From JBICIG01 sp043101605 (GTDB lineage Bacteria; Planctomycetota; Phycisphaerae; Phycisphaerales; UBA1924), in the NCBI GenBank assembly GCA_043101605.1, contig JBICIG010000045.1, positions 1 through 41,939 on the forward strand: DNA of 41,939 nt, in the 5' to 3' direction. The translations under genes were made by a program, and so were the position numbers. Of this stretch, positions 1 to 7,753 are shown piece by piece (the stretch's first letter is position 1; every line of letters begins with the position of its first letter). The notes under the pieces are model-generated. The model ran no database searches. It was not told the origin of the DNA and worked only from the letters and a program-made list of their open reading frames with translations.

Positions 1-1
1 C

Positions 2-835
2 GGTGATGAGTCTCTTTCTGAAGATGAGTTAGCTGCGCTTGCGACCGAGCGGCATCATGTCGCCGGGGAGCATGCGAAGCTGTCTGCAGAGAGCAGGCGA
101 GAAGAGATCGCCGAACTCCTCAGTAATGGAAACCTGTCTAATGACGAGCATCAGTCACTTTTGAATGAGCTGGAAGGACTAGATAGAGACTACCCCGGCG
201 ATGATGTTTCATGGCCAGACGAGAAGATCCCTTACGGACGCGGCCACCCGGATTGGGAGCGATATGCCAGTGGTCGAATCGAGTCGCCAAGCATTCTGCT
301 AGACCCATTTGAATGGGCCCTCGGTCTTGCCGGAGTACTTCGGACGATCGTTAAGCTGGGTGTCAGTGCGATTGCATGGCTCGTGAAGGGCGGATGGAGG
401 CAAATACTAACGGCTGGTTTGGCGGCCATGCGTTGGCTTGGATCCATGGCGAGGCAGTCTTGGCATATAATCAAGGATTCCGTGAGGCGTGTGAAAGGCA
501 ACCGTGGTGCGGTCTCTAGAGCTCCAGCGTGGCGGACCGGCCCAGAGTATGAGAAACATGTGCGAGAATCCCTCGGAGCCGGAGATGGCTTCCGTCATGG
601 AGGTCGCGAATTCGACGGCGCTCTTGGAGACACATGGCTGGAAGTCAAGTCGTGGTCAGAAAGGTCGGACCACTGGCTGTCCAATTGGGAGAGCTTGCAG
701 AATCAGCTCGGCGCCGAAGCGGCACTCGCCCGTCGCGCGGGCAAGAGTTTTGCGCTTGTCACACCTGAGGCCGTACCCCCTCATGTTTCAGAGTGGCTTG
801 CTAAAAAGGGCATTGAGCACATCATTCAACCATGA
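2..835 (+). CDS. C-terminal part of a polymorphic-type toxin with a PD-(D/E)XK nuclease tip (5' end outside window)
   Basis: The reading frame is open from the first bases of the window to the stop at 833-835, so this is the C-terminal part (about 277 residues) of a longer protein. In order it shows an acidic helical stretch rich in Glu, Leu and Ala, a hydrophobic segment (about 295-465) that could be a membrane-active or translocation region, a basic linker, and a C-terminal domain of about 100 residues. That domain carries FDG (Asp at 614-616) followed nine codons later by LEVK (Glu 641-643, Lys 647-649), the spacing of the restriction-endonuclease fold active site D...E-x-K. A variable nuclease tip at the very C-terminus, with a small overlapping gene behind it, is the standard layout of contact-dependent or polymorphic toxins. 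The target (DNA or RNA) and delivery system cannot be read here. Base composition is lower in GC than the genes further right. The nuclease call is moderately firm; the toxin role is inferred from context. Confidence 0.6.
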   Translation, partial: GDESLSEDELAALATERHHVAGEHAKLSAESRREEIAELLSNGNLSNDEHQSLLNELEGLDRDYPGDDVSWPDEKIPYGRGHPDWERYASGRIESPSILLDPFEWALGLAGVLRTIVKLGVSAIAWLVKGGWRQILTAGLAAMRWLGSMARQSWHIIKDSVRRVKGNRGAVSRAPAWRTGPEYEKHVRESLGAGDGFRHGGREFDGALGDTWLEVKSWSERSDHWLSNWESLQNQLGAEAALARRAGKSFALVTPEAVPPHVSEWLAKKGIEHIIQP

Positions 836-1257
836 GCTGTAGCACACAAATCGTACTTGACCTGTCTGGGACCAAGCCCCGAATGCGCGGAATCCTCAGT
901 GAGCTGGCGGCTCAGTCCCTCGTCCTTTCTGACATAGGAATGACACTCGATCCGGAGGGTGACCGCTTCGACTGGATATTCCCTTCTGATGACCAAGTCG
1001 ACCCGACGCTCTGGAACCTTGAGAAGCGAGGGCTTTGGGGAGCTCAGCTCACGGATTCCTCCGCAGGCGGAGAACTCACGCTCGTCGTGAGCAGGCAGGA
1101 TCTCAAGGCGTGGATCGAAGTCCTCGCAGAAGGACCACGCGATCCGCACTGGCGGCGGGCAGCAGACTCCGGGTGGGCTCTTGGGATAGCCAAGAGAGTG
1201 GCCGAGGCCTTGGCGGTGCAACCCTTGTCGGTTACCCTGACCATTCTTCAGCCCTAA
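832..1257 (+). CDS. Probable immunity protein paired with the upstream nuclease toxin
   Basis: This 141-residue soluble, acidic protein begins with an ATG whose last two bases are part of the toxin stop codon (ATGA overlap at 832-835), so the two should be translationally coupled. I recognise no named immunity family. No signal peptide or membrane segment is visible, as expected for a cytoplasmic inhibitor of a nuclease. Position directly after a toxin tip, small size, acidic character and coupling are the whole case for an immunity role. It shares the lower GC content of the toxin end, consistent with the pair moving together. It could instead be an unrelated small regulator, but a four-base overlap with a nuclease domain makes immunity the best reading. 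Confidence 0.55.
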   Translation: MSCSTQIVLDLSGTKPRMRGILSELAAQSLVLSDIGMTLDPEGDRFDWIFPSDDQVDPTLWNLEKRGLWGAQLTDSSAGGELTLVVSRQDLKAWIEVLAEGPRDPHWRRAADSGWALGIAKRVAEALAVQPLSVTLTILQP

Positions 1258-1311
1258 TGAGTCGAGTCAGTCCTGAATCATGTCGTATTGCGTCACGACA
1301 GCCTATGTTCA

Positions 1312-1878
1312 ATGTCCCGCCGGAGATTGATCCTCCCAGACGAACCACACTGTCCCATGGACGAGGCAGAGCGGCTCCTCAGCGAGAACGAGGACACGCT
1401 CTCGCCGGGCCCGAATGTCCGCTACGAATTCGATACCGGTGCCGGAACAGACGGGCTCTGGCTCGAGAGAAAGGCAATCCTGGAAGACCGAGAGGGCTTC
1501 TGGCACGGCGAGGTCAGCGACACGACGCGCGTGACCTACAACCCGATCACGAAAAAGTACTCAATCTCCCAGAAGCGAGAGTACTGCAAGGGAACCTTCG
1601 CCAACTCCGATCGATTCTGCTCGTATGTCAAGGGCTCCGCGAACACCAAGGGAAGCTTCAATGGCGGCACCGGGTTTGCGATCAAGGCCAACGAGTACTC
1701 CGGCCATGTCGGGATTCAGAAGGCTCCCAAGAAGCCGACCGACCGCATCAAGGTCGATCAGTCCGTCAAGGGGACCACATCCGGGAAGATCAGCATCAAT
1801 TGGTTGAAGTTCCTCGGACTCGAGATCGGCGGTTCAAAGAAGAAGAAGTCCGGCAAGACAAGGCTGCAGGAACCGTGA
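1312..1878 (+). CDS. Orphan protein behind the toxin/immunity pair, function unknown
   Basis: The frame is open from about 1261, with a TTG at 1288 and ATG codons at 1312 and 1357. None has a clear ribosome binding site; 1312 is used here (188 residues). Codon use is GC-biased at third positions, which supports a real gene. The N-terminal half is acidic and the C-terminal half strongly basic, ending in a Lys-rich patch (GGSKKKKSGK). The middle has two Cys residues about a dozen positions apart and many Gly, Ser and Thr residues that suggest a beta-rich fold. I do not recognise the family. It ends one base before the convergent stop of the next gene at 1880. Being behind a toxin/immunity pair, it might be a second immunity protein, an orphan toxin tip or unrelated cargo; nothing in the sequence decides this. 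Confidence 0.45.
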   Translation: MSRRRLILPDEPHCPMDEAERLLSENEDTLSPGPNVRYEFDTGAGTDGLWLERKAILEDREGFWHGEVSDTTRVTYNPITKKYSISQKREYCKGTFANSDRFCSYVKGSANTKGSFNGGTGFAIKANEYSGHVGIQKAPKKPTDRIKVDQSVKGTTSGKISINWLKFLGLEIGGSKKKKSGKTRLQEP

Positions 1879-1879
1879 T

Positions 1880-2122
1880 TCACGCACACCCGCCCACGAA
1901 CAGGTCGAGGTAGCGGAAGAAATCGTCACCATCGCAGTCGCCGTCGGGGACATCAAACGACGCGTCGTTCGGATCGCTCGACCCCGTCAGATCGCACACG
2001 CCCAGTTCGCCGGCGCTGAAGGCATCCAGATAGAAGAAGAAGTCGTCTCCGTCCGCGTCCCCGTCGGGCTCGCCGAAGCTCGCATCGTTGGGGTCGCTCG
2101 ACCCGGTCAGGTCGGCCGCGCA
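1880..2122 (-). repeat. Duplicated dockerin-module coding repeat, copy 1
   Basis: This encodes the last 80 residues of the protein ending at 1880. It is itself two tandem half-modules (each about 40 residues) and is nearly the same, at protein level and largely at DNA level, as 2854-3093 in the neighbouring gene. It reads as shuffling or duplication of a sorting module between exported proteins. Confidence 0.8.
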
Positions 2123-2767
2123 CGCCGAGCCGAACTCGAGCCTCAGATCGATCACGATCGCGCCGCCCCCGCTCTGCCCGCCGCTGACCGTGCGACTCGC
2201 CAGCCCCTCGATCACCAGCGTGTACCCGCCCGGCTCAAGCGTGCCGGACTCACCAAAGGGCACGATCGGAAAGCTCGCCCGCTCAAGCTCGAAGACCGGC
2301 GTCACACCACGCCGAAGCTGCACGAACACCGTCGAATCAGGCCCGTTCGCCCCGATCAGCCCGCTCACCTCGAACGCAATCGGCTCGGCGACCTGCAGCG
2401 TCACCTCGAGCCCGAACTCCGTCTCGGCCCGCACGAGACCTTCGAGCCCCGAGCCCGCGTTCACGCCGCCGTCGCCGTCAAACACGATCAGCGCCGCCCC
2501 GATGTCCGAGCCCGTCAGCGTCTGCGACGAGCCGGCCGACCCGTCGAAGCCCTCGTTCGCCTCGGTCGAAAGCCCCATGAACCCGTCCTCGAAGAACTCG
2601 CGGCGATCCTCAACCTCGTTGAACCGCCCGAAGCCGCCATCGACGAACACCGTGCTCCGCGCCAGCCGGTACGCCGAGGTCACCGTCACCGGGTCGTCGC
2701 CGAGCGCCGCCGGGGCCCCCGCGAGCAGCGGCAGAGCGGCGCAAAGAATCCAGGAGTCGCAACGCAT
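1880..2767 (-). CDS. Secreted protein with C-terminal GC-type dockerin-like domain
   Basis: A 295-residue exported protein. The start at 2765-2767 is chosen because it has a good ribosome binding site (GGAAGGA about 8 bases upstream) and opens directly with a signal peptide (MRCDSWILCAALPLLAGAPAALG). Longer in-frame starts would put about 29 unlikely residues before the signal. Residues about 24-215 form an unrecognised, probably beta-rich extracellular domain. Residues 216-295 are a duplicated module, each half beginning with a Cys and DLTGSSDPND, continuing with an Asp-rich DGD.DGDD segment that resembles a calcium-binding EF-hand loop, then FF.YLD.F. This is the GC-type dockerin tail of Phycisphaerae, ending next to a final Cys. 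By analogy it should anchor or assemble the protein outside the cell; the partner is unknown. It lies downstream of two other exported proteins on the same strand. Confidence 0.75.
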   Translation of the reverse strand: MRCDSWILCAALPLLAGAPAALGDDPVTVTSAYRLARSTVFVDGGFGRFNEVEDRREFFEDGFMGLSTEANEGFDGSAGSSQTLTGSDIGAALIVFDGDGGVNAGSGLEGLVRAETEFGLEVTLQVAEPIAFEVSGLIGANGPDSTVFVQLRRGVTPVFELERASFPIVPFGESGTLEPGGYTLVIEGLASRTVSGGQSGGGAIVIDLRLEFGSACAADLTGSSDPNDASFGEPDGDADGDDFFFYLDAFSAGELGVCDLTGSSDPNDASFDVPDGDCDGDDFFRYLDLFVGGCA

Positions 2768-2850
2768 GATGCATTCCTTCCGGGCAGAGGGCCTGTCAGG
2801 CCGCTGAGTGTGCTGGCAGTGGGGGGATTCAGTCGGGGCGAGCCCGCCGC

Positions 2851-4431
2851 TCAATCGCAGCCGGCGCTGAACGCGTCGAGATAGAAGAAGAAGTCGTCGC
2901 CGTCGCAGTCGCCATCGGGCGTGCCGAACCCGGCGTCGTTCGGATCGCTCGATCCCGTCAGGTCACAGATCGCCAGTTCGCCCGCGCTGAACGCGTCGAG
3001 ATAGAAAAAGAAGTCGTCCCCGTCCGCGTCCCCGTCGGGCTCGCCGTAGCTCGGGTCGTTCGGATCACTCGAACCCGTCAGGTCCGCCAGGCACGAAGCG
3101 TCCGTGCGGTAGGCGCGCAGGATGTTCCCCGTTCCCTGCACCACCAGCGTGCGATCGACCAGCACCGGCCCGCCCTCGCGGATCGAACCCACGAATTCCA
3201 TCCACAGCATCGAGAGGTCGGGCGTCAGGCAGTAGAGCCGCACCTCCGAGTCGCTCAGGTACACCTTGCCGTCGGCGTCCACCGCCATCCGGGGCGCGCG
3301 AAAGTCCTGGTTCGGCGTGAAGCTGTGCATCACCTGCCCCGTCGCCGGGTCGAGTCGGTCCAGCCGGAACGACTGGATGAACCCCTCCGGCGCGAGCGCC
3401 CCGCCCATCACATACACGCTCCCATCGGGCCCGACCGCGTTCGTCGAGAACGCGCCCTGCGTGATCGGCACATACCGCCACTTCTCGATGAAGTCCTCGC
3501 CCGTGTCCTGCAGCGCGAACAGCCCCGCCGCCAGCCGCGGCGCGTACACCGTCCCGTCGGGCCCGACCATCACCGGCGCCTGCTGCGCGAAGTTGAAGCT
3601 CGGCTTGAGCAGCGTCAGGTCCCCGCTGGTGTACAAGGGCAACCCCGTCGCCGCATCGAGCGCCTTCACCCGCAGCGTGTCGTTGTCGAGATCCCACACA
3701 TAGATCCGCTGCCCGTCCAGCGACACCACCGCGCTGTTCCCGCCCGTCCCCGGCGGGCTCCAGGTCGAGTCATCGGTCGACCACAGAATGTCGCCGTTGC
3801 TCGCGTCCACCCGGTGCAGCACCGCCGTCGTCCCGTTCCCCGCCGCCGTCGGCCCGCGACCGCTCGTGATGATGTCCCCGTTGGGAAGGAAGGTCATCGT
3901 GCCCGGCGCCGCGTTGAATCCCTGCACGCTCGATCGCCAGATCGTGCTCCCGTCGTCCGGATCCAGCGCGTACAGGTACCCGACGCGCGACACACCCGCG
4001 CGCAGCGCGTACACACGCCCCCCGTCGTACCCCACCACCCGGTTCGCCTGCGCGTCACCGATCGGCACGCCGTCCAGCGGCAGCGAGCGGTTCCACAGCT
4101 CCTGCCCCGTCTCCAGGTCGTACGCCAGCAGGATCGATCCGCCCACCGGGTTCCCCGCGTCAAAGGTACGGTCCAGAAAGACCTTCCCCTCGCCCGCCGC
4201 GAACTCGCTCGCGCCGAACTGGTTCGGATAGTCCGTTCCCTCCCACGCGAGCACCGCTTCGTCCGGCCCGACCGTGTCCACCAGTCCGTTCCGCTGCGCG
4301 TTCCCGCCCGACGCCGTGCCCCACGCGTCCTGCCCGATCGCCGCCGGCGACCACGCCGCCAGCACCGCCACGCCCACACGACGCACCAGTTCCCAGCCCG
4401 TCCATCCCTGCTTCCTGCTTCCCTGGTTCAT
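2851..4431 (-). CDS. Secreted PQQ-like beta-propeller protein with C-terminal GC-type dockerin-like domain
   Basis: A 526-residue exported protein. The start at 4429-4431 has GGAG about 9 bases upstream and gives an N-terminus with a short basic region, a hydrophobic stretch and an Ala-rich cleavage site (AAIGQ) near residue 33. Residues about 35-440 contain repeated blade-like units of the PQQ/quinoprotein-propeller type, each with a Tyr-Ala-Leu-Asp, x-x-Gly and Trp pattern such as YALDPDDGSTIW, HRVDASNGDILW, KALDAATGLPLY and RLDPATGQVM. The fold resembles BamB, but the protein is not a lipoprotein. Residues 447-526 are the same duplicated DLTGSSDPND/DGDDFF module as in the downstream gene. 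No Trp-docking or enzyme residues could be assigned, so ligand binding or surface scaffold are both possible. The stop lies 83 bases before the start of the next exported gene on this strand. Confidence 0.8.
   Translation of the reverse strand: MNQGSRKQGWTGWELVRRVGVAVLAAWSPAAIGQDAWGTASGGNAQRNGLVDTVGPDEAVLAWEGTDYPNQFGASEFAAGEGKVFLDRTFDAGNPVGGSILLAYDLETGQELWNRSLPLDGVPIGDAQANRVVGYDGGRVYALRAGVSRVGYLYALDPDDGSTIWRSSVQGFNAAPGTMTFLPNGDIITSGRGPTAAGNGTTAVLHRVDASNGDILWSTDDSTWSPPGTGGNSAVVSLDGQRIYVWDLDNDTLRVKALDAATGLPLYTSGDLTLLKPSFNFAQQAPVMVGPDGTVYAPRLAAGLFALQDTGEDFIEKWRYVPITQGAFSTNAVGPDGSVYVMGGALAPEGFIQSFRLDRLDPATGQVMHSFTPNQDFRAPRMAVDADGKVYLSDSEVRLYCLTPDLSMLWMEFVGSIREGGPVLVDRTLVVQGTGNILRAYRTDASCLADLTGSSDPNDPSYGEPDGDADGDDFFFYLDAFSAGELAICDLTGSSDPNDAGFGTPDGDCDGDDFFFYLDAFSAGCD
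2854..3093 (-). repeat. Duplicated dockerin-module coding repeat, copy 2
   Basis: This encodes the last 80 residues of the propeller protein. It has two tandem half-modules, both with DLTGSSDPND and DGD(A/C)DGDDFFFYLDAFSAG, and matches copy 1 at 1880-2122 closely. Confidence 0.8.
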
Positions 4432-4571
4432 GCTCGCTCTCCGGGTCGATCGCGGCGCCGAGATCGGCCGACGCCAAGCCTTGTCCGCGGTCCAAGCGCG
4501 GGTCGGCCGCGACTGGCAGCCGCCCGCAGGAGGGGATTGCCCGACCATCGCCGAGCAGAGGAGATTCCGTT

Positions 4572-5291
4572 TCAACGCCGCCGACGCACCGCGCCCAGCG
4601 CCCCGAGACCGAGCACCGCCAGCCCCGAAGGCGCCGGCGTCGGCTCCAGCGTGAACGCCGCAGCCACGCTCCCGCTCGAGTTCCCGCCCGACTCGGCGAT
4701 CAGGTTCGCGATGAACTCGAACTCCTCGTCATCGGGGAGCGTGAAGACCTCGTTGATGTCGATCCGCCCCGCCGCATCGAGCGACGCCGTGAACGAGAAC
4801 CCGTCGCTCCCGAGCACCATGACCTGCACTTCCGCGTAGCCGAGGTCGCCCGTGATCTCCACGAAGCCCGTCAGACGCGTCTCCTGCCCCGCCGGGAAGA
4901 CCTCGGCGAACGCGTAGAAGTCCGAGCCCGCCACCACCTCGCTGAACGCGCCCGGCGCGTCCTCGGCGGTCGTCACCGTGATGTCCGACGCATACTCGAG
5001 CTTCCGATCCCCCAACACCGACGACTGCCCGAGATCCACCGACGCCAGCGCGAACTCAGACTGCGCCGCCTCGGTGAAACGCACATCGAACGGATCGAAG
5101 TTCGGCGCGGACGCATCGTTGTCGGCCGTGTCGATCGTCCCGGGCGGCGAGGCGTTCCGGCTGTCGGCGATCGCCTCGAAGTACACGCCCCGGCCCTGCT
5201 GGTTGAACGCCCACAGCGGCTGCGCGACCGCCGCGCCCGCACCCACACACAGCACCGCCGCGGCTCCGAACAATCCGATTCCCTGCTTCAT
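4572..5291 (-). CDS. Exported protein with PEP-CTERM-like C-terminal sorting tail
   Basis: A 239-residue protein. The ATG at 5289-5291 follows GAAGGAGA about 8 bases upstream. A classic signal peptide ends at about residue 23 (GAAVAQ). The mature part is a Thr/Ser/Val-rich, probably all-beta domain without recognisable motif. The last 23 residues (217-239) are PTPAPS, then a short hydrophobic stretch rich in Gly, Ala and Leu, then RRRR. That is the tripartite layout of PEP-CTERM-type sorting signals recognised by exosortases, although the canonical PEP triplet is replaced by PAPS. It is the first gene of a minus-strand trio of exported proteins; the next gene starts 140 bases after its stop. 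It would be processed and released or surface-bound if the organism has a matching exosortase, which is not in this window. Confidence 0.7.
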   Translation of the reverse strand: MKQGIGLFGAAAVLCVGAGAAVAQPLWAFNQQGRGVYFEAIADSRNASPPGTIDTADNDASAPNFDPFDVRFTEAAQSEFALASVDLGQSSVLGDRKLEYASDITVTTAEDAPGAFSEVVAGSDFYAFAEVFPAGQETRLTGFVEITGDLGYAEVQVMVLGSDGFSFTASLDAAGRIDINEVFTLPDDEEFEFIANLIAESGGNSSGSVAAAFTLEPTPAPSGLAVLGLGALGAVRRRR

Positions 5292-5358
5292 CGCTGTCTC
5301 CTTCTCTCAAAGTCACGCCCGGCGATCCGGACGCCCCGGAAACCCCGGGGCCCGGGTC

Positions 5359-5386
5359 AATATACCGGCTCACTCGTCTTTCAAAA
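5359..5386 (-). promoter_or_regulatory. Possible sigma-70-like promoter for the exported-protein trio
   Basis: On the minus strand TTTTGA (5381-5386) and TATATT (5359-5364) are separated by 16 bases, about 70 bases upstream of the ATG at 5291. The -10 is good and the -35 poor. The interval sits in an AT-richer patch between divergent genes. Confidence 0.35.
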
Positions 5387-5479
5387 CAGTTTTCTAGAAA
5401 TATTCTGGCACAAACTTCCCCATTCCCCGCCCTCTGCGGTACCCTGTGGCACAGTCCTGAGGTGTTCCCTCAAACCGCC

Positions 5480-6727
5480 ATGACCAGTCTCTCAAACAGC
5501 ACCCGAACCGGAGACGACGCGTTTCCCGTCCACGCCCGACGCGCCATCGGCGCGATCCGCGATTCCGCCGCCGCCCTCCTCGAGTCCCTCCCGGCCGTCA
5601 TCACCAAGCCGGTTGACCTCCAACGGGTGCTCCGGTTGGACGCAAAGCTCGCCTGGCAGATCCACAAACTCGCCACAGCCGACGAACCCCTCGAAGTCGG
5701 CCGCCTCACCCCGGGCACCGGCTCGTTCCGGACCTTCGTTCGCTCCGTCCAGCAAGCCGGCGTGCCCGAAGACGCCATCACCCGCTTCGAGCAAGCCGTC
5801 CGGGAGTTCTCCGAGATGGTCCGCCTGCACGCGGGCGATCGACAGACCTTCGATTCGATGATCAGCGCCTTCGAGTCGGGCGCCCAGGCCGAGCAGTCCC
5901 ACCTCGAGCACCGCCGCGCCGCCTTCCGTGCCAACCGTCACATCTGGGGCGGCAGCGTCCGCGCCTGGTTCGCCACCATGATCCTCGCCCACGACGAAGA
6001 CGCCCCCGATCGCGTCGATCTCGTCTCCCTCACCGGGCTCGTCGACATCAAACGCCTCCGCACCGGCGCCATCATCCCCATCCGCGCCTTCGGCAACCTC
6101 CACGACGACGGCAAGCCCAACCTCCAGCACCGACCCGAAGCCCTCGCCCCGCCCCCCGAGGGCCTGCCCCGCGACCTCGCCCTCATCCCCGACTTCTGCG
6201 CCGGCCAGATGCCCGACCTCTCCTTCAAACGCCTCTCCGACGACCTCTCCGTCGTCGAGATCTCCGGCGACACCGTCGGGCTCCAGTCCAGCACCACCGT
6301 TGTCCAGGGATTCCTCGCCCGACGCGTCGCCTCGCGCTTCCGCTCTCCCAGCGACACACAGGGCGGCTTCATCATGACCATGCGATCGCCCTGCGAAGTG
6401 CTCATCTGCGATCTCCTGGTCGCCGACCGCACCATGGGGCGCATCAAGCCCGCCGCGCGCACCTACGCCGCCAACCTCCACCAGGCCTTCACCATCCCCG
6501 CACCGCCCGAGGCCGTCCTTATGCCCGGGCCCGAGATGCGCTCGCTCGGCAGCAACCTCGACACGCTCCGCACGCCCTCCGTCCCGCGCTACGCCGAACT
6601 CATCCGTTTCGCCATCGAGCGCGCCGGCTGGGCCGACGACACCTTCCACGCCTACCGCGCCACCATCGAGTACCCCGTCATGCCCTCGGCGACCCATGTT
6701 CTCTTCGAACTGCCCGAGCCCCCCTGA
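5480..6727 (+). CDS. Conserved-looking cytoplasmic protein, function unknown
   Basis: A 415-residue protein from the ATG at 5480 (421 residues if the GTG at 5462 is used; neither has a convincing ribosome binding site). There is no signal peptide or membrane segment. The first 150 residues are helical, with a segment LQRVLRLDAKLAWQIHKLA that could be a helix-turn-helix-like bundle; the rest is mixed alpha/beta. I do not recognise the family. Third-position GC bias is strong throughout, as in a real native gene. It is divergent from the exported-protein trio and convergent with the tRNA gene that follows. A weak -10-like TACCCT lies at 5440-5445. No catalytic motif could be assigned and no neighbour suggests a pathway. 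Confidence 0.7.
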   Translation: MTSLSNSTRTGDDAFPVHARRAIGAIRDSAAALLESLPAVITKPVDLQRVLRLDAKLAWQIHKLATADEPLEVGRLTPGTGSFRTFVRSVQQAGVPEDAITRFEQAVREFSEMVRLHAGDRQTFDSMISAFESGAQAEQSHLEHRRAAFRANRHIWGGSVRAWFATMILAHDEDAPDRVDLVSLTGLVDIKRLRTGAIIPIRAFGNLHDDGKPNLQHRPEALAPPPEGLPRDLALIPDFCAGQMPDLSFKRLSDDLSVVEISGDTVGLQSSTTVVQGFLARRVASRFRSPSDTQGGFIMTMRSPCEVLICDLLVADRTMGRIKPAARTYAANLHQAFTIPAPPEAVLMPGPEMRSLGSNLDTLRTPSVPRYAELIRFAIERAGWADDTFHAYRATIEYPVMPSATHVLFELPEPP

Positions 6728-6755
6728 TCGCGTGCGCCGTCCCGGAACCAGAAAC

Positions 6756-6787
6756 GAAGAAACGCCCCGACCTGCGGGGCGTTCTTC
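6756..6787 (-). terminator. Hairpin terminator behind tRNA-Val (possibly bidirectional)
   Basis: AACGCCCC (6761-6768) pairs with GGGGCGTT (6776-6783), with an extra G-C pair inside and a partly paired GAAG/CTTC outside. Read on the minus strand, leaving the tRNA gene, the stem is followed by a pyrimidine/T-rich run (TTTCTTCGTTTC). It also lies just behind the plus-strand gene ending at 6727, so it may serve both. Confidence 0.6.
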
Positions 6788-6792
6788 GTGAA

Positions 6793-6866
6793 TGGGCGTA
6801 ACAGGACTCGAACCTGTGACCTCTGCCTTGTCATGGCAGCACTCTAGCCAACTGAGCTATACGCCC
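6793..6866 (-). tRNA. tRNA-Val (anticodon GAC)
   Basis: The 74-base cloverleaf is complete. The acceptor arm GGGCGTA pairs with TACGCCC, the D stem is GCTC/GAGT, the anticodon stem CTGCC/GGCAG encloses the loop ATGACAA with anticodon GAC, and the T arm ACAGG-TTCGAGT-CCTGT is standard. The discriminator base is A. CCA is not encoded. Confidence 0.95.
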
Positions 6867-6897
6867 TTCATCCCGTCGGCTTCCCGCCGGGCCGATC

Positions 6898-6926
6898 AGT
6901 ATAGCGGCATCCACCCGCGTCGTCAG
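6898..6926 (-). promoter_or_regulatory. Promoter of tRNA-Val
   Basis: On the minus strand CTGACG (6921-6926) and TATACT (6898-6903) are spaced by exactly 17 bases. The -10 ends 31 bases before the mature tRNA start at 6866, which gives a 5' leader of roughly 25 bases for RNase P to remove. Confidence 0.55.
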
Positions 6927-6986
6927 CGCCCCGGGGCCCTCCCCGAGCGACTGCTCTGACCCCGGGCGCGCCCGCCTCCCGCCCGC

Positions 6987-7661
6987 TCAAGGCAGCTCCG
7001 ACGCCAGCGCCCGGGCCCGCTCGGCCAACGCGTCCACCCGCTCGGGAATCGCAAACGGATACAGCCCCAGCACCTGCCGATCCGGGCCCACCAGCACCAT
7101 CTGCGTCGGGTGCTCGATGTTGCTCATCGTCCCCCCCTCGCTCGTCGGGATCTCCTGGCCCGTGTCCTCCACGCCGAACCCGATCGCCTTGGCGATCCCA
7201 CGCGCTACCGCCCGCTCCCCCGTCAGAAACGACCAGGTCTCCAGGTCCGCGTCGAACTCCGCCGCCCATGCCCGCAGCCGCTCGGGTGTGTCCCGCTCCG
7301 GGTCGATCGACACGCTCAGGAACCGCACCCCCTCCACATCGCCCAGCCGCTCCTGCAGCTTCGACATCCGATAGGTCATCGCCGGGCAGATCGACGGACA
7401 GTTCGAGAACACAAAGTCCACGATCGTCACCTTCCCGTCCAGCACCGTCTCGTCCACCGGCCGCCCGCTCTGATCGATCAACGCGAACGCCGGGAACCGG
7501 ATCCCCTCAAGCCCCTGGTCGGGCGTCGCCGGGTCGGGCCCGTTCGTCTCGGTCGTCGTCGGCCCGGGCTTCGACGAACTCAGCGACACCACCAGCATCG
7601 CTGCCGACCCCAGCGCGATCAGCCCCGTCACCAGCAACGCAATCAACAGACCCCTGGGCAT
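6987..7661 (-). CDS. SCO1/SenC-family copper chaperone for cytochrome oxidase assembly
   Basis: A 224-residue membrane-anchored thioredoxin-fold protein. The ATG at 7659-7661 follows GGAGG about 7 bases upstream. Residues 4-27 are a single hydrophobic anchor, then a Pro/Thr-rich linker, then the SCO domain. The copper-binding signature is intact: Cys88 and Cys92 in FSNCPSICP and His184 in NIEHPTQM. Also visible are the family segments LSVSIDPERDTP and VGPD. SCO proteins deliver copper to, or reduce the Cys pair of, the CuA site of cytochrome c oxidase subunit II on the outer face of the membrane. Three genes upstream on the same strand is the heme O synthase gene ctaB, which supports an oxidase-assembly role. 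The gap to the preceding permease gene is 92 bases, so it may have its own start signals. Confidence 0.9.
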   Translation of the reverse strand: MPRGLLIALLVTGLIALGSAAMLVVSLSSSKPGPTTTETNGPDPATPDQGLEGIRFPAFALIDQSGRPVDETVLDGKVTIVDFVFSNCPSICPAMTYRMSKLQERLGDVEGVRFLSVSIDPERDTPERLRAWAAEFDADLETWSFLTGERAVARGIAKAIGFGVEDTGQEIPTSEGGTMSNIEHPTQMVLVGPDRQVLGLYPFAIPERVDALAERARALASELP

Positions 7662-7753
7662 GACCGATCCTCCGTCCCTGTTCCTCCGAGCCCCGCTCGG
7701 CGTCCTCGCGCTTGCCCGCCCCACCGGGCTTCGCCGGATTGTTCACCCCGGAC

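Noticed and set aside
2088..5397. Several plus-strand open frames across the exported-protein trio
   Set aside because: They are antisense to genes with signal peptides and known domains and have Ser/Pro/Arg-rich translations without motifs.
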